64,000 nt of DNA, taken from assembly GCF_000425345.1 (NCBI RefSeq), contig NZ_AUDG01000009.1:1-64000 (forward strand), read 5' to 3'. The notes beneath the pieces are model-generated. The model was not told the DNA's origin, did not search any database, and saw only the letters and a program-made list of their open reading frames with translations. The translations under genes and the position numbers were made by a program. The stretch's first letter is position 1, and each line of letters begins with the position of its first letter. Source of the stretch: Rheinheimera baltica DSM 14885 (GTDB lineage: Bacteria; Pseudomonadota; Gammaproteobacteria; Enterobacterales; Alteromonadaceae). Of the stretch, positions 34,188 through 44,439 are shown one piece after another.

Positions 34188-37139
34188 GTGCGCTGGTGTA
34201 AGTTATTACTTTTTTTTATCTTGTTAACAGGTTTAGGCCTGCCTAAAGCAGATGCTATGGTGTTGACGCAAGATGAATATTTATACCGGGTTTGGTCGGT
34301 AGACGCCGGCTTACCTCAAATTTCTGTTACGTCTATAGTGCAAGACGCCGAAGGCTTTCTATGGCTAGGTACGCAAAATGGTTTAGCGCGTTTTGATGGC
34401 GTGCAGTTTGAGGTTTTTAATACGGCCAACACCGCTGCGATGTCGTCTAATATGGTTTCAGCATTGCATTTGGATAATCAGAGGCAATTGTGGATTGGCA
34501 CTGCAAATGGCCTGATTATGTACCACAAAAATCAATTCAGGCGACTCGATGCAGCGAAACCACGGCAGGGCCAGATCACTGGGTTTGCCGAATTGTCTGA
34601 CGGTCGAATTTTTGTTGGCGGTAACCGGTTATATCAGTGGACGCAACAAGAATTACAAGTTGTCGAGGCACATCAGGGGCCGGTATTTCAGCTTTTTCAA
34701 CACAATGACAGGGTGTATATCGGTGGACAAGGTGGTTTTGCTGAATTAACGCAGAATGGGTATCTATGGCAAAGTGCACCAAAAGACCTTGCTGGCTTAC
34801 AAATTTTGGAAATAGCGTTCGTTGATGGACAGCTATACCTGGGTACAAACATAGGGCTTTATCGTTGGCATAATAGCGTATGGCAGCCCGTTACGCTGCC
34901 GCAACATGTAGGCGATAGCCGGATTGAGTCGCTCTATTTGGATCAGCAGCAACATTTATGGATTTCAACCTATGGTTCAACTTACCGTATTCAACGAGGT
35001 GTTATTGAGCGTGCCGACTTTGTTAAAGGTGAGCATAATGACTTTGTCTGGGTTGAAAGTATGTTGCAGGACAAGCATAAGAACATTTGGTTTGGTAGCC
35101 GCTCACACGGGTTAAAACGACTTAGAAAGGCTGCGACTCAGCGCTTTAGTTTGCAACAAGGCTTACAAGACTCCTACGTGTGGGCTTTAGCACCGTGGCA
35201 GCAGAATCTGCTAGTGGGCACCCGCAATGGATTGGCATTGTTGCAACATGGTGTCTTTCAGCCACTGATGGCAAATCAATATTTACCTAGCCCGTTTGTT
35301 TATAGCTTGTTAGTTGAGGATGACAAAGTCTGGGTGGGATCCCGCGCCGGCTTATCCATGCTGGATACTGAAACATTAAGCTGGCGACGAAATTATGATC
35401 AGATAGCGCATGTGTTAGTCACCACATTAGCCCGTGAAAATGACAAACTGTGGGTTGGTACAAATGGTGGATTATATTATTTGTTACACGACGAGATTGT
35501 GCAGCATGGCTTGCCAGAAGCGTTACTCACGGCAAGAGTAAGGATGGTGTTACCTGATAGCGAGAACCGGCTTTGGGTGGGTACTGAAAACGGCCTCTAT
35601 CTTCGCGACGAAAACGGTTTTCACTCGGTTGACGATGTGCCACTTACAGGTACTTTTATCAGCGCTATTAAACAATTTGACGATGGTAATTTGCTTATTG
35701 GCAGCTTTGATCAGGGTTTTATGTTTGGAAAACCGGGGCAATGGCAATGGTTTCGTCAACAAGACGGTTTGCCAGGCAATGGCGTTATCCATGTTGAACA
35801 GGTAGACAACCAGTTGGTGATAAGCAATTTTCAGGGCTTTTACCGGCTGAATTACGAGGCGTTAAAACAAAACAAAATTGAAGAGCTTTACATGCTGGTT
35901 GATGATCGCCGGCCTGAGGCTAAAACTGATTCTCACCGTTGTTGTAATGGAGCAGGCAGTAGCAAAGGAGTTCAGCATCAGGGGCGTTTATGGTATCCCA
36001 CACTCGATGGTGTTGTGTCACTGCCTTTGCAGCAACTCATTCACTTCAGTGACATTCCGGAGCCCGTGATAAAAAAAGTCACAGCGGGAAGCCAGAGTTA
36101 CCGGGGTGATAATATTACGCTGCCACCGGAGCAACGAGACTTGCAGGTAAGCTTTACTGCGCCATATTACGTGCAAGCATCATCAGTGCAAATGCGTTAC
36201 CGGTTAGAAGGCTATGATGAAGCTTGGATCGATGCCAGCAACCGCCGTGAAGCGTTTTATACCAATTTACCTTCCGGACAGTATCGTTTTTTGCTTCAGG
36301 TTCGTGTCGCGGGCGACTTCCGCTGGAGTGATACTGCAGAGATGGCGTTAAAACTTACCCCGTTTTGGCATGAAAAAATTTGGGCTAGAGGGTTATTTCT
36401 TATTCTGTTTTCGTTGGTTTTGTGGGGGCTTTATCGTTGGCGTTTGATGGCTTTGGCGGCTTCACAAAAGCAATTGGCGAAGTTGGTAGCAGAGCGTACC
36501 GAAGAGTTACATCTTGCCAACGAAAAACTACAGCAAATTAGTATGCAGGATGCCCTAACCGGATTGCATAATCGGCATTATTTGGACTGCAATATTCAAC
36601 AGATTTTGTCTAGGGCTAATCGTCATTCAGAACCACTGATATGGGCAGTGCTCGATCTTGATCACTTCAAGCAAGTGAACGACAATTTTGGTCACCAAAC
36701 AGGTGATAATATTCTGATGCTGGTTGCGGACATATTGCGCCAGAATAGCCGGGGTTCAGATCATATTATTCGCTGGGGCGGTGAAGAATTTTTGTTGATC
36801 TTAGAACACACCGACGATGGGTTATTGGCATTGCAACGAATCCATCAGGCGCTAGGTGAATATCCTTGGCAGCGCAAGATTGCACTTGATAAACCTCTTA
36901 CCTGTTCTATCGGTGCGATAGCACAACTGAGCGATTGGGATTGGCAGCATAGTTTGCGTTTGGCTGACCAGGCGTTGTACTGGGTAAAAGGTCATGGCCG
37001 CAACGGTTATATGTTGCTACAAACATCTGATCCGATAGATACCGCGGTATTGGCAGAGGATGCCAATGTCATCCAGTTACTGGCCGCGGGTAAGTTGAGC
37101 GGGATTAGTAATAAAGAGGTTACTGCGGTGTCATGCTAA
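34188..37139 (+). CDS. membrane diguanylate cyclase with periplasmic beta-propeller sensor
   Basis: 983 residues, GTG start with AAGGG upstream. Signal sequence, then many two-component-type propeller repeats (for example GFLWLGTQNGLARFDG, KLWVGTNGGLYYL, RLWVGTENGLYLRD), a Y_Y_Y domain (about 640-720), a membrane segment (IWARGLFLILFSLVLWGLYR), a short coiled coil and a GGDEF domain. The active site is intact as GGEEF (864-868), and an inhibitory-site motif RGSD (855-858) lies five residues before it. It should make cyclic di-GMP in response to an outside ligand and be subject to product inhibition. Confidence 0.92.
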   Translation: MRWCKLLLFFILLTGLGLPKADAMVLTQDEYLYRVWSVDAGLPQISVTSIVQDAEGFLWLGTQNGLARFDGVQFEVFNTANTAAMSSNMVSALHLDNQRQLWIGTANGLIMYHKNQFRRLDAAKPRQGQITGFAELSDGRIFVGGNRLYQWTQQELQVVEAHQGPVFQLFQHNDRVYIGGQGGFAELTQNGYLWQSAPKDLAGLQILEIAFVDGQLYLGTNIGLYRWHNSVWQPVTLPQHVGDSRIESLYLDQQQHLWISTYGSTYRIQRGVIERADFVKGEHNDFVWVESMLQDKHKNIWFGSRSHGLKRLRKAATQRFSLQQGLQDSYVWALAPWQQNLLVGTRNGLALLQHGVFQPLMANQYLPSPFVYSLLVEDDKVWVGSRAGLSMLDTETLSWRRNYDQIAHVLVTTLARENDKLWVGTNGGLYYLLHDEIVQHGLPEALLTARVRMVLPDSENRLWVGTENGLYLRDENGFHSVDDVPLTGTFISAIKQFDDGNLLIGSFDQGFMFGKPGQWQWFRQQDGLPGNGVIHVEQVDNQLVISNFQGFYRLNYEALKQNKIEELYMLVDDRRPEAKTDSHRCCNGAGSSKGVQHQGRLWYPTLDGVVSLPLQQLIHFSDIPEPVIKKVTAGSQSYRGDNITLPPEQRDLQVSFTAPYYVQASSVQMRYRLEGYDEAWIDASNRREAFYTNLPSGQYRFLLQVRVAGDFRWSDTAEMALKLTPFWHEKIWARGLFLILFSLVLWGLYRWRLMALAASQKQLAKLVAERTEELHLANEKLQQISMQDALTGLHNRHYLDCNIQQILSRANRHSEPLIWAVLDLDHFKQVNDNFGHQTGDNILMLVADILRQNSRGSDHIIRWGGEEFLLILEHTDDGLLALQRIHQALGEYPWQRKIALDKPLTCSIGAIAQLSDWDWQHSLRLADQALYWVKGHGRNGYMLLQTSDPIDTAVLAEDANVIQLLAAGKLSGISNKEVTAVSC

Positions 37140-37258
37140 ATCCGGGTATATATTGACCGACAGGCTTTACAGGCATTGCAACGGGCTTTTAATTGCACTT
37201 TGCTGTGCATAAAGGTTTTGGGTATAGTCGGCGAATTAATGTATTTCTGGAGCCTGGC

Positions 37259-39328
37259 ATGGATACTCTGGGGGCAGTGACACTGGTGCGCAGTGTTTCA
37301 GAGCAGCGATGTCCGGTCGCGTTGGCAACGGCCTTGGTAGACTGGTTAAGCTATGACGGCCTTGGAGTCGTTCAAGCTCAACGAGCGACAAAGTTGCAAG
37401 ATGCTTTGGTCAATAATCCTAAGCACAGCGCAGCAATCTCTCAGGTATTGTTTGGCTGGTTAAGCGAAGTAAATATCTACCCTGCATTGGTGAATTCGGG
37501 GTTGTTTTCTCTTCGTGGTTTTTTGCGAGAGATGGCATCAAGGTTATATGAAAGAGTCAATCCTGCCCCGCGTGACCAAAATGATGTTAAAGATATGCTG
37601 GTGCAAATGTTTAGCGGCAAACACCAACCGGTATGGTTGGGTCAGGCCAGTAGTGAAGCTGTTCAGGGATGTTTTATTGCTCTATGTGCCAACGCCCCCT
37701 CTGGGCTGGTGCAGAAAATGTATGGGCATTTTCAGGAAGAATGTCTTTATGCCTTGGAAATGCTGGGTATATGGGTAGCTGCTGAAGAAATTGAACCCGA
37801 TTTGATGCGCCTCGACCGCCGCTTAAGCAGTATCGACTCGCCTTTTATTGCGTTAAGCCGCGAGATGAATTTGTTTGTGCAAAGTGGCCGCGACAAGTTA
37901 AATAACCCTGAATTATCGTTGTTGGATACTGCGCACCTTGATGTGATGATTGAACAATCACGTGATCAACTAGAGCGCTTACGACGCCGTGGAGCAGGTG
38001 TTGGTAGCTCGGTCTCGGTGGCACATTTGCTGGAGCGATTGGAACAAACGCTGGATCGTATCGTCATTCTGGTTGATTTATTACAAAGCGATGGTGCTGC
38101 GCAAGGCAGCAAGCTATTTAGTTTATTTGGCACCTTGGCACAGGCTAGCACGGAGCAAAATAGTATTGGTGCTTTGTGGCGTAGTAGCACCCAAATGCTG
38201 TCAAAAAGTATTACGGTGAACAAAAGCGGCCATGGCGAGCATTACATTACACGAGACAAAAGCAGCTTCTTTACTCTGATGCGCTCAGCCGCTGGTGCCG
38301 GCGTTATTATTGCGCTGATGGCTCTGTTAAAAATGTATATTAATCAACAGGCTTTCAGCCCACTTGATGAAGCCGTACTGGTTAGTTTGAATTATGGCTT
38401 GGGTTTTGTGCTTATTCATATGCTGCATTTCACGATAGCGACAAAACAACCTGCTATGACTGCCGCCAGTTTTGCGCAAGAAGTGGAACGGGGCGAAAAT
38501 GGCCGTGCGGTTAATAAAAAACTGGCAGCACTGCTGATAGATGTAAACCGTTCGCAGTGGGCGGCAGTGTGGGGCAACATTAGTGTTGCAATTGTGCTGG
38601 CGTGTAGTATTGCGCTGGTTTTCAGATTAGTAACGGGGTCTGCGTTGTTGTCCCCAGACATGGTAGCGTATCAGTTAGCCGCCATTTCACCTGTAACCGG
38701 GCTGGCGCTGCTTTATGCTGCAATTGCCGGGCTTTGGCTATTTTGTTCAGGTATTATTGCTGGTTTCTTTGATAATCGGGCTAACTGTCTGGAACTGCGG
38801 CTGCGACTATATCAGCATCCGATGTTGAAAAAACTGTTACCGGATACGGCAAGGCATAAATTCGCTGATTATCTGCATGATAACTACGGGGCGCTGGCGG
38901 GCAATTTCCTGTTTGGCGTGCTACTGGGCATGACGGGCTATGTTGGCTATCTTAGTGGTTTTCCATTGGATATACGTCACGTTGCTTTCTCATCGGCAAA
39001 CTTGGGTTATAGTGCGATAAGTGGCGAGATTGGTGTGTTGAGCTTTCTTGTTAACGTCATCTTTGTCTTGCTGATTGGCTTTGTCAATTTATGGGTTAGT
39101 TTTACGCTGGCACTGACTGTTGCTCTGCGCGCACGTGGTACCAGTATCAGCAAGTTACCCTTATTGCTAAAAAGTTTGTGGGAGCAGGCCAAGCAACAGC
39201 CGTTACAGCTTTTCTTTCCGGTAAATGCAGTGAAACAGACCATGGCAGAGGCCACAAAAGCAAAAGAGCCAAAGGTCATTGTAAATATGGAAATAAAAGC
39301 TGACACGGCCAGTGCACAGGATAAGTAG
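37259..39328 (+). CDS. Gcr-family membrane protein (labelled site-specific recombinase)
   Basis: 689 residues from the ATG at 37259, which has TGGAG eight bases upstream; a TTG at 37193 would add 22 residues. The C-terminal half has about six membrane segments (for example GAGVIIALMALLKMYI, WGNISVAIVLACSIALVFRL), with GFFDNRANCLELRLRL and LGNFLFG-like NFLFGVLLGMTGYVGYLSGF. Members of this family carry the database name site-specific recombinase (Gcr), but the protein is plainly an integral membrane protein and has no recombinase catalytic motif that I can see. Function unknown. Confidence 0.8.
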   Translation: MDTLGAVTLVRSVSEQRCPVALATALVDWLSYDGLGVVQAQRATKLQDALVNNPKHSAAISQVLFGWLSEVNIYPALVNSGLFSLRGFLREMASRLYERVNPAPRDQNDVKDMLVQMFSGKHQPVWLGQASSEAVQGCFIALCANAPSGLVQKMYGHFQEECLYALEMLGIWVAAEEIEPDLMRLDRRLSSIDSPFIALSREMNLFVQSGRDKLNNPELSLLDTAHLDVMIEQSRDQLERLRRRGAGVGSSVSVAHLLERLEQTLDRIVILVDLLQSDGAAQGSKLFSLFGTLAQASTEQNSIGALWRSSTQMLSKSITVNKSGHGEHYITRDKSSFFTLMRSAAGAGVIIALMALLKMYINQQAFSPLDEAVLVSLNYGLGFVLIHMLHFTIATKQPAMTAASFAQEVERGENGRAVNKKLAALLIDVNRSQWAAVWGNISVAIVLACSIALVFRLVTGSALLSPDMVAYQLAAISPVTGLALLYAAIAGLWLFCSGIIAGFFDNRANCLELRLRLYQHPMLKKLLPDTARHKFADYLHDNYGALAGNFLFGVLLGMTGYVGYLSGFPLDIRHVAFSSANLGYSAISGEIGVLSFLVNVIFVLLIGFVNLWVSFTLALTVALRARGTSISKLPLLLKSLWEQAKQQPLQLFFPVNAVKQTMAEATKAKEPKVIVNMEIKADTASAQDK

Positions 39329-39401
39329 TTGCGCTGTCTGTCTGGCTACAAGGGGCCTGTGTTAAAATGGCCGTCTTTATTGACGTATTTCGGAGACACT
39401 A

Positions 39402-40862
39402 GTGTCAGCATTAGCCAGTTTATATCCACAGCCGCTATGGCAGTGGTTCGCCCAAATCTGTGCCATTCCTCATCCTTCAAAGCACGAGCAGGCGTTAAGC
39501 CAGCATATTCAAAGCTGGGCGCGCGGGAAAGGTTTGAGTGTTGTTGAAGACAAGGTAGGTAACCTGATCATCAAAAAGCCGGCTACAGAGGGTATGGAAC
39601 TTTGTAAAACCGTGGTGATTCAGGCGCACTTAGATATGGTGCCGCAAAAAAATGCTGACAAAGTACATGATTTTACCACTGATCCTATCGAAGCTTACAT
39701 TGATGGCGATTGGGTAAAGGCTAATGGCACAACCTTAGGTGCTGATAACGGCATTGGTATGGCCTCGGCGTTAGCTATTTTAGGCAGCAGTGATATTAAA
39801 CACGGCCCGTTGGAGGTTTTGCTTACCATAGACGAAGAAGCCGGCATGACGGGCGCCTTTGGTGTTGAACCGGGTATGTTAGACGCTGAGATCCTGATCA
39901 ATACTGATTCTGAGCAGGAAGGTGAAATTTACATGGGTTGCGCTGGTGGCGTTGATGCAGAGTTTACTGTGGCAGCAAAGTGGCAGGCAGTATCTACAGG
40001 TGTAAAAGCGTTTACTCTAAGCTTGTCCGGGTTAAAAGGCGGCCATTCCGGCGTAAATATTCATTTAGGCCGTGGTAATGCTAACAAGCTGTTAGCGCGA
40101 TTTTTAGCAGACAACGCTGCAGACCTCGGTTTAGCCATAAGTGCGTTTAATGGCGGCTCTTTACGCAATGCCATTCCGCGTGAAGCCAGTGTTAGCTTAA
40201 CGGTACCGGCAGAAAAACACCGCCAGTTAGCGCAACAGGTTGCGGATTTTGAAGCCTTGTTAAAGCAAGAGTTAGCCGCCGTAGAACCCGCGTTAAAACT
40301 TAGCCTTACCGATACCACAACGCCGGAACAAGTGCTGACGGCCGACGTGCAAAGCACGCTAATCAACCTGTTAAATGTATGCCCCAATGGCGTAATGCGT
40401 ATGAGCGATGAAGTTGAGGGTGTGACCGAAACATCATTAAATATGGGTGTTATTACCACCAGCAACAGCAGTATCCAGGTTCTGTGTTTAATTCGCTCGT
40501 TAATTGACAGCGGCCGCGAGCAAATAGAAAGTATGCTCAGCTCTCTGGCGCAACTCGCCGGTGCCGAAGTTAAGTTTAGTGGCGCTTACCCTGGTTGGAA
40601 ACCCAACCCAGACTCGCCGGTAATGGCAATCGTAAACCAAACCTATCAGGACATTTATCACAAAGAACCAGTGATTATGGTTATTCACGCTGGTTTAGAA
40701 TGTGGCTTGTTTAAGAAGCCGTATCCAGACATGGACATGGTGTCGATTGGCCCGACTATTCGCTTTCCGCATGGTCCGGATGAAATGGTTAATATCAAAA
40801 CCGTGGGCCAGTACTGGGAGTTGTTGCTTGCTGTATTGGAACGTATTCCCGCTCGAGCATAA
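39402..40862 (+). CDS. pepD: aminoacyl-histidine dipeptidase (peptidase D)
   Basis: 486 residues, GTG start with GGAG upstream. M20 metallopeptidase: VVIQAHLDMVPQK and DGDWVKANGTTLGADNGIGM hold zinc ligands, TIDEEAGMTGAFG holds the catalytic Glu pair, and HAGLECGLF and RFPHGPDEMV lie near the C-terminus. Cleaves Xaa-His and other dipeptides in the cytosol. Single gene. Confidence 0.95.
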   Translation: MSALASLYPQPLWQWFAQICAIPHPSKHEQALSQHIQSWARGKGLSVVEDKVGNLIIKKPATEGMELCKTVVIQAHLDMVPQKNADKVHDFTTDPIEAYIDGDWVKANGTTLGADNGIGMASALAILGSSDIKHGPLEVLLTIDEEAGMTGAFGVEPGMLDAEILINTDSEQEGEIYMGCAGGVDAEFTVAAKWQAVSTGVKAFTLSLSGLKGGHSGVNIHLGRGNANKLLARFLADNAADLGLAISAFNGGSLRNAIPREASVSLTVPAEKHRQLAQQVADFEALLKQELAAVEPALKLSLTDTTTPEQVLTADVQSTLINLLNVCPNGVMRMSDEVEGVTETSLNMGVITTSNSSIQVLCLIRSLIDSGREQIESMLSSLAQLAGAEVKFSGAYPGWKPNPDSPVMAIVNQTYQDIYHKEPVIMVIHAGLECGLFKKPYPDMDMVSIGPTIRFPHGPDEMVNIKTVGQYWELLLAVLERIPARA

Positions 40863-40936
40863 ATGCTTGTTTGGTAATGCATTATCGAAAAGCATAAAAG
40901 ATTAGGCCGTTTTAGCGCAATGCTAATCAGTTAAGC

Positions 40937-41038
40937 AGAATCGGTTTGCCCTAAACTAACCGTTGAAGCCCTGGATGGGCTGAAACGAGCCCCCAGGGAT
41001 GGGTTTACGGCGCGTTAGTGTGGGCAAATCGATGACGA
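40937..41038 (-). repeat. diverged inverted copy of the 121-bp palindromic repeat
   Basis: Read on the minus strand this matches the array at 2654-3010 over its length: ATCGATTTGCCCACACTAAC corresponds to ATCGAACCGGTTTACCCACA-type sequence, then GCGCCGTAAA, GGCTCGTTTC, GCCCATCC, GGGCTTCAACGGT and AAACCGATTCT. It has a strong internal hairpin CCCTGG (40969-40974) / CCAGGG (40993-40998). It lies between the convergent pepD and sugar porter genes. Confidence 0.8.
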
Positions 41039-41093
41039 TAATAACCTTAACTGACGGGTTAACGGCCTGTTCTTTTTTAGCTTCAACCACAGG

Positions 41094-42512
41094 TTACATT
41101 GCCTCCAGGCTTTTGCCTCGGGTTTCTTTAATGTATTTCACCACAAAGAAAATGCTGACAAAGGCGGACAAGGTGTAAAAACCGTAAGCACCGGCCAAAC
41201 CGATAGAGCCAAGTAAAACCGGGAAGGTCATGGTGATGGCAAAGTTGGCAATCCACTGCGCGCTGGCAGCAACCGCCAAGGCGGCACCGCGAATACGGTT
41301 ATTAAATATTTCGCCCAGTAACACCCACACCACCGGCCCCCAACTTAAGCCAAAAAACACCACAAACAGGTTGGCGGTAATCAGCGCTACTGTGCCCATA
41401 TTTTCGGTCAAAGCTAACTTACCAGCGGCGTCAAAACCAGCAGTGCCAAAGATAAGCGTTAATAACGCCAGGCTAACAAACATGCCAATGCTGCCAACTA
41501 ATAGCAGCGGTTTGCGACCAATTTTGTCTATTAGTGCGATGGCAATAAAAGTAGAGACGATATTGGTGGTGCCCGCCAGCACATTAATAAACAATGACTG
41601 CGACTCATCAAAACCGGCCGCTTGCCACAGTTCCGCACCGTAATAAAACACCACGTTAATACCAACAAATTGTTGGAATACCGATAAGGCAATACCCACC
41701 CAGATGATGGGATGCAGCTTGCGGCTACCCTGAATAAATAAATCTGAGATACTGGGCTTTTTATTACCCTGTAATGACTGGCTAACCTCAGCAATTTGTT
41801 GATCTTCGCTGCCAGGATGAATGCGGCGAAACACTGAGCGTGCTTTATCCAGCTTGCCTTGCGCAACTAAATAACGCGGTGATTCTGGGATCATCAACAC
41901 ACCCAGCAAAAACAGCAGGGCAGGGGCCAGTTCTACCCAAAACATCCAGCGCCACGCTGGTAGGCCGAATAAAAATTCGTATTGGGCACCACCTGCGGCT
42001 GAAGCAATCAGGTAATTACTAACAAAGGCAGCAAACAACCCAAGCACGATGGCCAGTTGCTGCAAAGTCGCTAGTCTGCCACGCAGCGCAGCGGGGGCCA
42101 CTTCAGAAATATAAGCGGGAGCCAATACAGACGCCGCGCCAATACCCAAGCCACCAATCAAGCGAAACAGAATAAATGCGCTGGCAGTTTGGGCATCCCC
42201 CGAGCCCCAGGCACTTAATGCAAATACTATAGCGGTGATGATCATGACGGGCTTGCGGCCAACCCGGTCGGCCAGCGGGCCGGCGACCAAAGCACCAATG
42301 GCACAGCCTAACAGGACAGACGCTACGTTAAAACCGGTGGCAACCGAGTCAGACTGAAAGGCTTTGCCAAGGGCCGTAACGGTACCGTTGATTACGCCAG
42401 AGTCAAAACCAAATAAAAAGCCGCCAATGGCTGCAACCGCAGAGATAAACAGCACGTAAGCTACGCTGCTGTTGTTGCTAGCGGCGACCTGCGCTGAGAC
42501 TGAGTTTGTCAT
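41094..42512 (-). CDS. sugar porter family MFS transporter
   Basis: 472 residues from the ATG at 42512, which has AAGGA eight bases upstream; the ATG at 42521 abuts the AAGG and is less likely. Twelve membrane segments with sugar-porter marks: DRVGRKPVMI, RLIGGLGIGAASVLAPAYIS, PESPRYLVAQG, FQQFVGINVVFYYG and DKIGRKPLLL. Imports a monosaccharide by proton symport. Last gene of the receptor/sigma/FecR locus, suggesting the locus serves carbohydrate use. Confidence 0.93.
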   Translation of the reverse strand: MTNSVSAQVAASNNSSVAYVLFISAVAAIGGFLFGFDSGVINGTVTALGKAFQSDSVATGFNVASVLLGCAIGALVAGPLADRVGRKPVMIITAIVFALSAWGSGDAQTASAFILFRLIGGLGIGAASVLAPAYISEVAPAALRGRLATLQQLAIVLGLFAAFVSNYLIASAAGGAQYEFLFGLPAWRWMFWVELAPALLFLLGVLMIPESPRYLVAQGKLDKARSVFRRIHPGSEDQQIAEVSQSLQGNKKPSISDLFIQGSRKLHPIIWVGIALSVFQQFVGINVVFYYGAELWQAAGFDESQSLFINVLAGTTNIVSTFIAIALIDKIGRKPLLLVGSIGMFVSLALLTLIFGTAGFDAAGKLALTENMGTVALITANLFVVFFGLSWGPVVWVLLGEIFNNRIRGAALAVAASAQWIANFAITMTFPVLLGSIGLAGAYGFYTLSAFVSIFFVVKYIKETRGKSLEAM

Positions 42513-42617
42513 CACGAACATCCTTTTTATTAATAATTATTATGGTTACTTCAGGTTTTGGTTAAAGCAGAGCGACTTAGCCGACAAAAGCTTGCTACGC
42601 TCTGTTGTTCAAGTGAA

Positions 42618-43697
42618 CTAACCGGCAAATTTCAGCAAAACTTTGTCACTGCCCAGACGTTCATGGCTAATGTTGAAATTCGTTTTAAACACCTCTAACA
42701 AGCCATTGACGTCTCCGGTTTTAAACATGCCAGCGACATGAATATCATTGAGTTTGGCATCATCTGCCAGTTCAAACTGAATGTCGGTATAACGGCTAAT
42801 TTCGGCCACTGCATCGGCCAAAGTTTCACCGCGAAATATCAGGTTACCCGTGCGCCAGGACAAACTCGCCGCAATGTCGACCGGGTCAACTTTGTGCACT
42901 TTCTCTTCGCGTTGACCGCTGGCATCCAAATCAACTCTTTCACCTTTAGAAATGGCCATTGCGCTAACGGGGAGTCTTTTGGCCAGGCGTTGTTCATCCT
43001 GAATCACTTCAGCCAGCGCGGTCTCTACCAGCACCTTGCCGTCGGTAACCATCAGTTTTACGTGGTTGCTGCGCACATCAACATTAAACGCGGTACCTAC
43101 CGCCTGGATAATTTTACCGGCAGCAACCACGCTAAGGGGTCTGCTGGTGTCATGCGCTACATCAATCATGATTTCACCGCGTTGTAACTCAATAATGCGG
43201 GCTTTGGCACTGTACTTCACCACCACAAAGCTGTTGGTATTGAGTACCAGTTTGCTTTTATCTGGCAGTTCAATGGTTGTGGTTTCGCCAACCCGGGTTT
43301 GGTAGCTACTTTGGCTGGCCATTACTGTCGGGGTGGACGCTGGGTCTTGCATCATATGCTCTGGCCGGAACCAAAACGTGGCTAACAGGAAAACCGTAGC
43401 CACCGATGCGGCTAACGCCCAGGTTTGCCAGTGACTGGCCGGTTTTTTTTCTGTTTGCGGAAATAAATCAGATAACCGTTGCAGGGTATCCATTTTGTCC
43501 CACAGCGCCGCTACCTCTAATAATGTCGTACGGTTTTGGGCTGAACTGGCCAGCCATTGCTGCAATGCTTGTGTGTCTGCCGGCGTTAAGGTCCGGTCCA
43601 ATTTTGCGATCCAGTCACAGGCTTGTTCTAAACGCTGCTCATCAAGGACGGCTTGTTGGCGTTTCGACTGCAGATGGATCGGGTGAATATTACTCAT
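42618..43697 (-). CDS. FecR-family anti-sigma/sigma regulator
   Basis: 359 residues. N-terminal DUF4880 cytosolic domain (RLEQACDWIAKLDRTLTPAD and WLASSAQNRTTL), membrane segment (about 93-110), FecR domain (GETTTIELPDKSKLVLNTNS, then ELQRGEIMIDVAHD) and a C-terminal STN-like DUF4974 domain (LADAVAEISRYTDIQFEL). Passes a signal from an outer-membrane receptor to the sigma factor encoded just upstream, whose gene overlaps by eight bases. Confidence 0.93.
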   Translation of the reverse strand: MSNIHPIHLQSKRQQAVLDEQRLEQACDWIAKLDRTLTPADTQALQQWLASSAQNRTTLLEVAALWDKMDTLQRLSDLFPQTEKKPASHWQTWALAASVATVFLLATFWFRPEHMMQDPASTPTVMASQSSYQTRVGETTTIELPDKSKLVLNTNSFVVVKYSAKARIIELQRGEIMIDVAHDTSRPLSVVAAGKIIQAVGTAFNVDVRSNHVKLMVTDGKVLVETALAEVIQDEQRLAKRLPVSAMAISKGERVDLDASGQREEKVHKVDPVDIAASLSWRTGNLIFRGETLADAVAEISRYTDIQFELADDAKLNDIHVAGMFKTGDVNGLLEVFKTNFNISHERLGSDKVLLKFAG

Positions 43698-44265
43698 AGG
43701 ATCCTCCTTTAACGTGTCGGTGAGCGTTGTTCTGGCCTTGTCCTTTTTCGCCTGCTGTTGCTTTACGCATAAATAGCGTGCAACTTTTCATACCCGTGGC
43801 GATGTGTTTTTCTACTGTACTTTCACTAATACGTAACTTGCCGGCTATTTCACGTTGGGAATAACCGTAGACCTTTTTTAACACAAATACTTTACGACAT
43901 TGTACCGGCAACAATCTGACGGCCTCGCAAAATATGGCAAATTCGCTGGCAGATAAGGCCTGATCATAGACTTCATCCCGGCAGTTGTCGGATAACAACT
44001 GGTCCAGCAAATCAATATCTTCCACATGGTCGACCTGTTTTACATTTGCCTGCTTCTGATAGTCCAATGCCAAATTGCGGGCGATGGTAAACATAAAAGA
44101 CTTTGGCGAACTGATGTTCTGTTTATGATCAATCTGGCAAATGCGTACATAGGTTTCTTGCACAATATCTTCAATCTCGTGCGGTGGCACAATACGCGAT
44201 ACCGCGCGCCACAAACTTTTACGCGAAGCCAGATAGACCTTGTAAAGCAATGAGTCGTTTGACAT
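43690..44265 (-). CDS. ECF-family RNA polymerase sigma factor
   Basis: 191 residues from the ATG at 44265, preceded by GGGG; a start at 44349 would add 28 residues. Region 2 is EIEDIVQETYVRICQIDHK with SFMFTIARNLALDYQ; region 4 is GYSQREIAGKLRISESTVEK. FecI-like factor co-encoded with FecR. It probably directs transcription of the receptor operon upstream on the same strand. Confidence 0.92.
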   Translation of the reverse strand: MSNDSLLYKVYLASRKSLWRAVSRIVPPHEIEDIVQETYVRICQIDHKQNISSPKSFMFTIARNLALDYQKQANVKQVDHVEDIDLLDQLLSDNCRDEVYDQALSASEFAIFCEAVRLLPVQCRKVFVLKKVYGYSQREIAGKLRISESTVEKHIATGMKSCTLFMRKATAGEKGQGQNNAHRHVKGGSYE

Positions 44266-44439
44266 TTTTCCCCGTCTTTTTGGTGTTTCGGCGGTTAATC
44301 CGAATGAGGCCCTGCCCAGTCTATTGCTGCGCATATCACCCCTGAACAATAAGACGAATCAGCCGGGGAAAATCCACTATACCCTGAAGAAATTATTTTA
44401 GTTTTTTATAAAATCTTTTTTTTATCAATACAATTTTTA

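Noticed and set aside
40061-40465. Minus-strand open frame of 134 codons
   Set aside because: Shadow of pepD; composition follows from the codons of the real gene.
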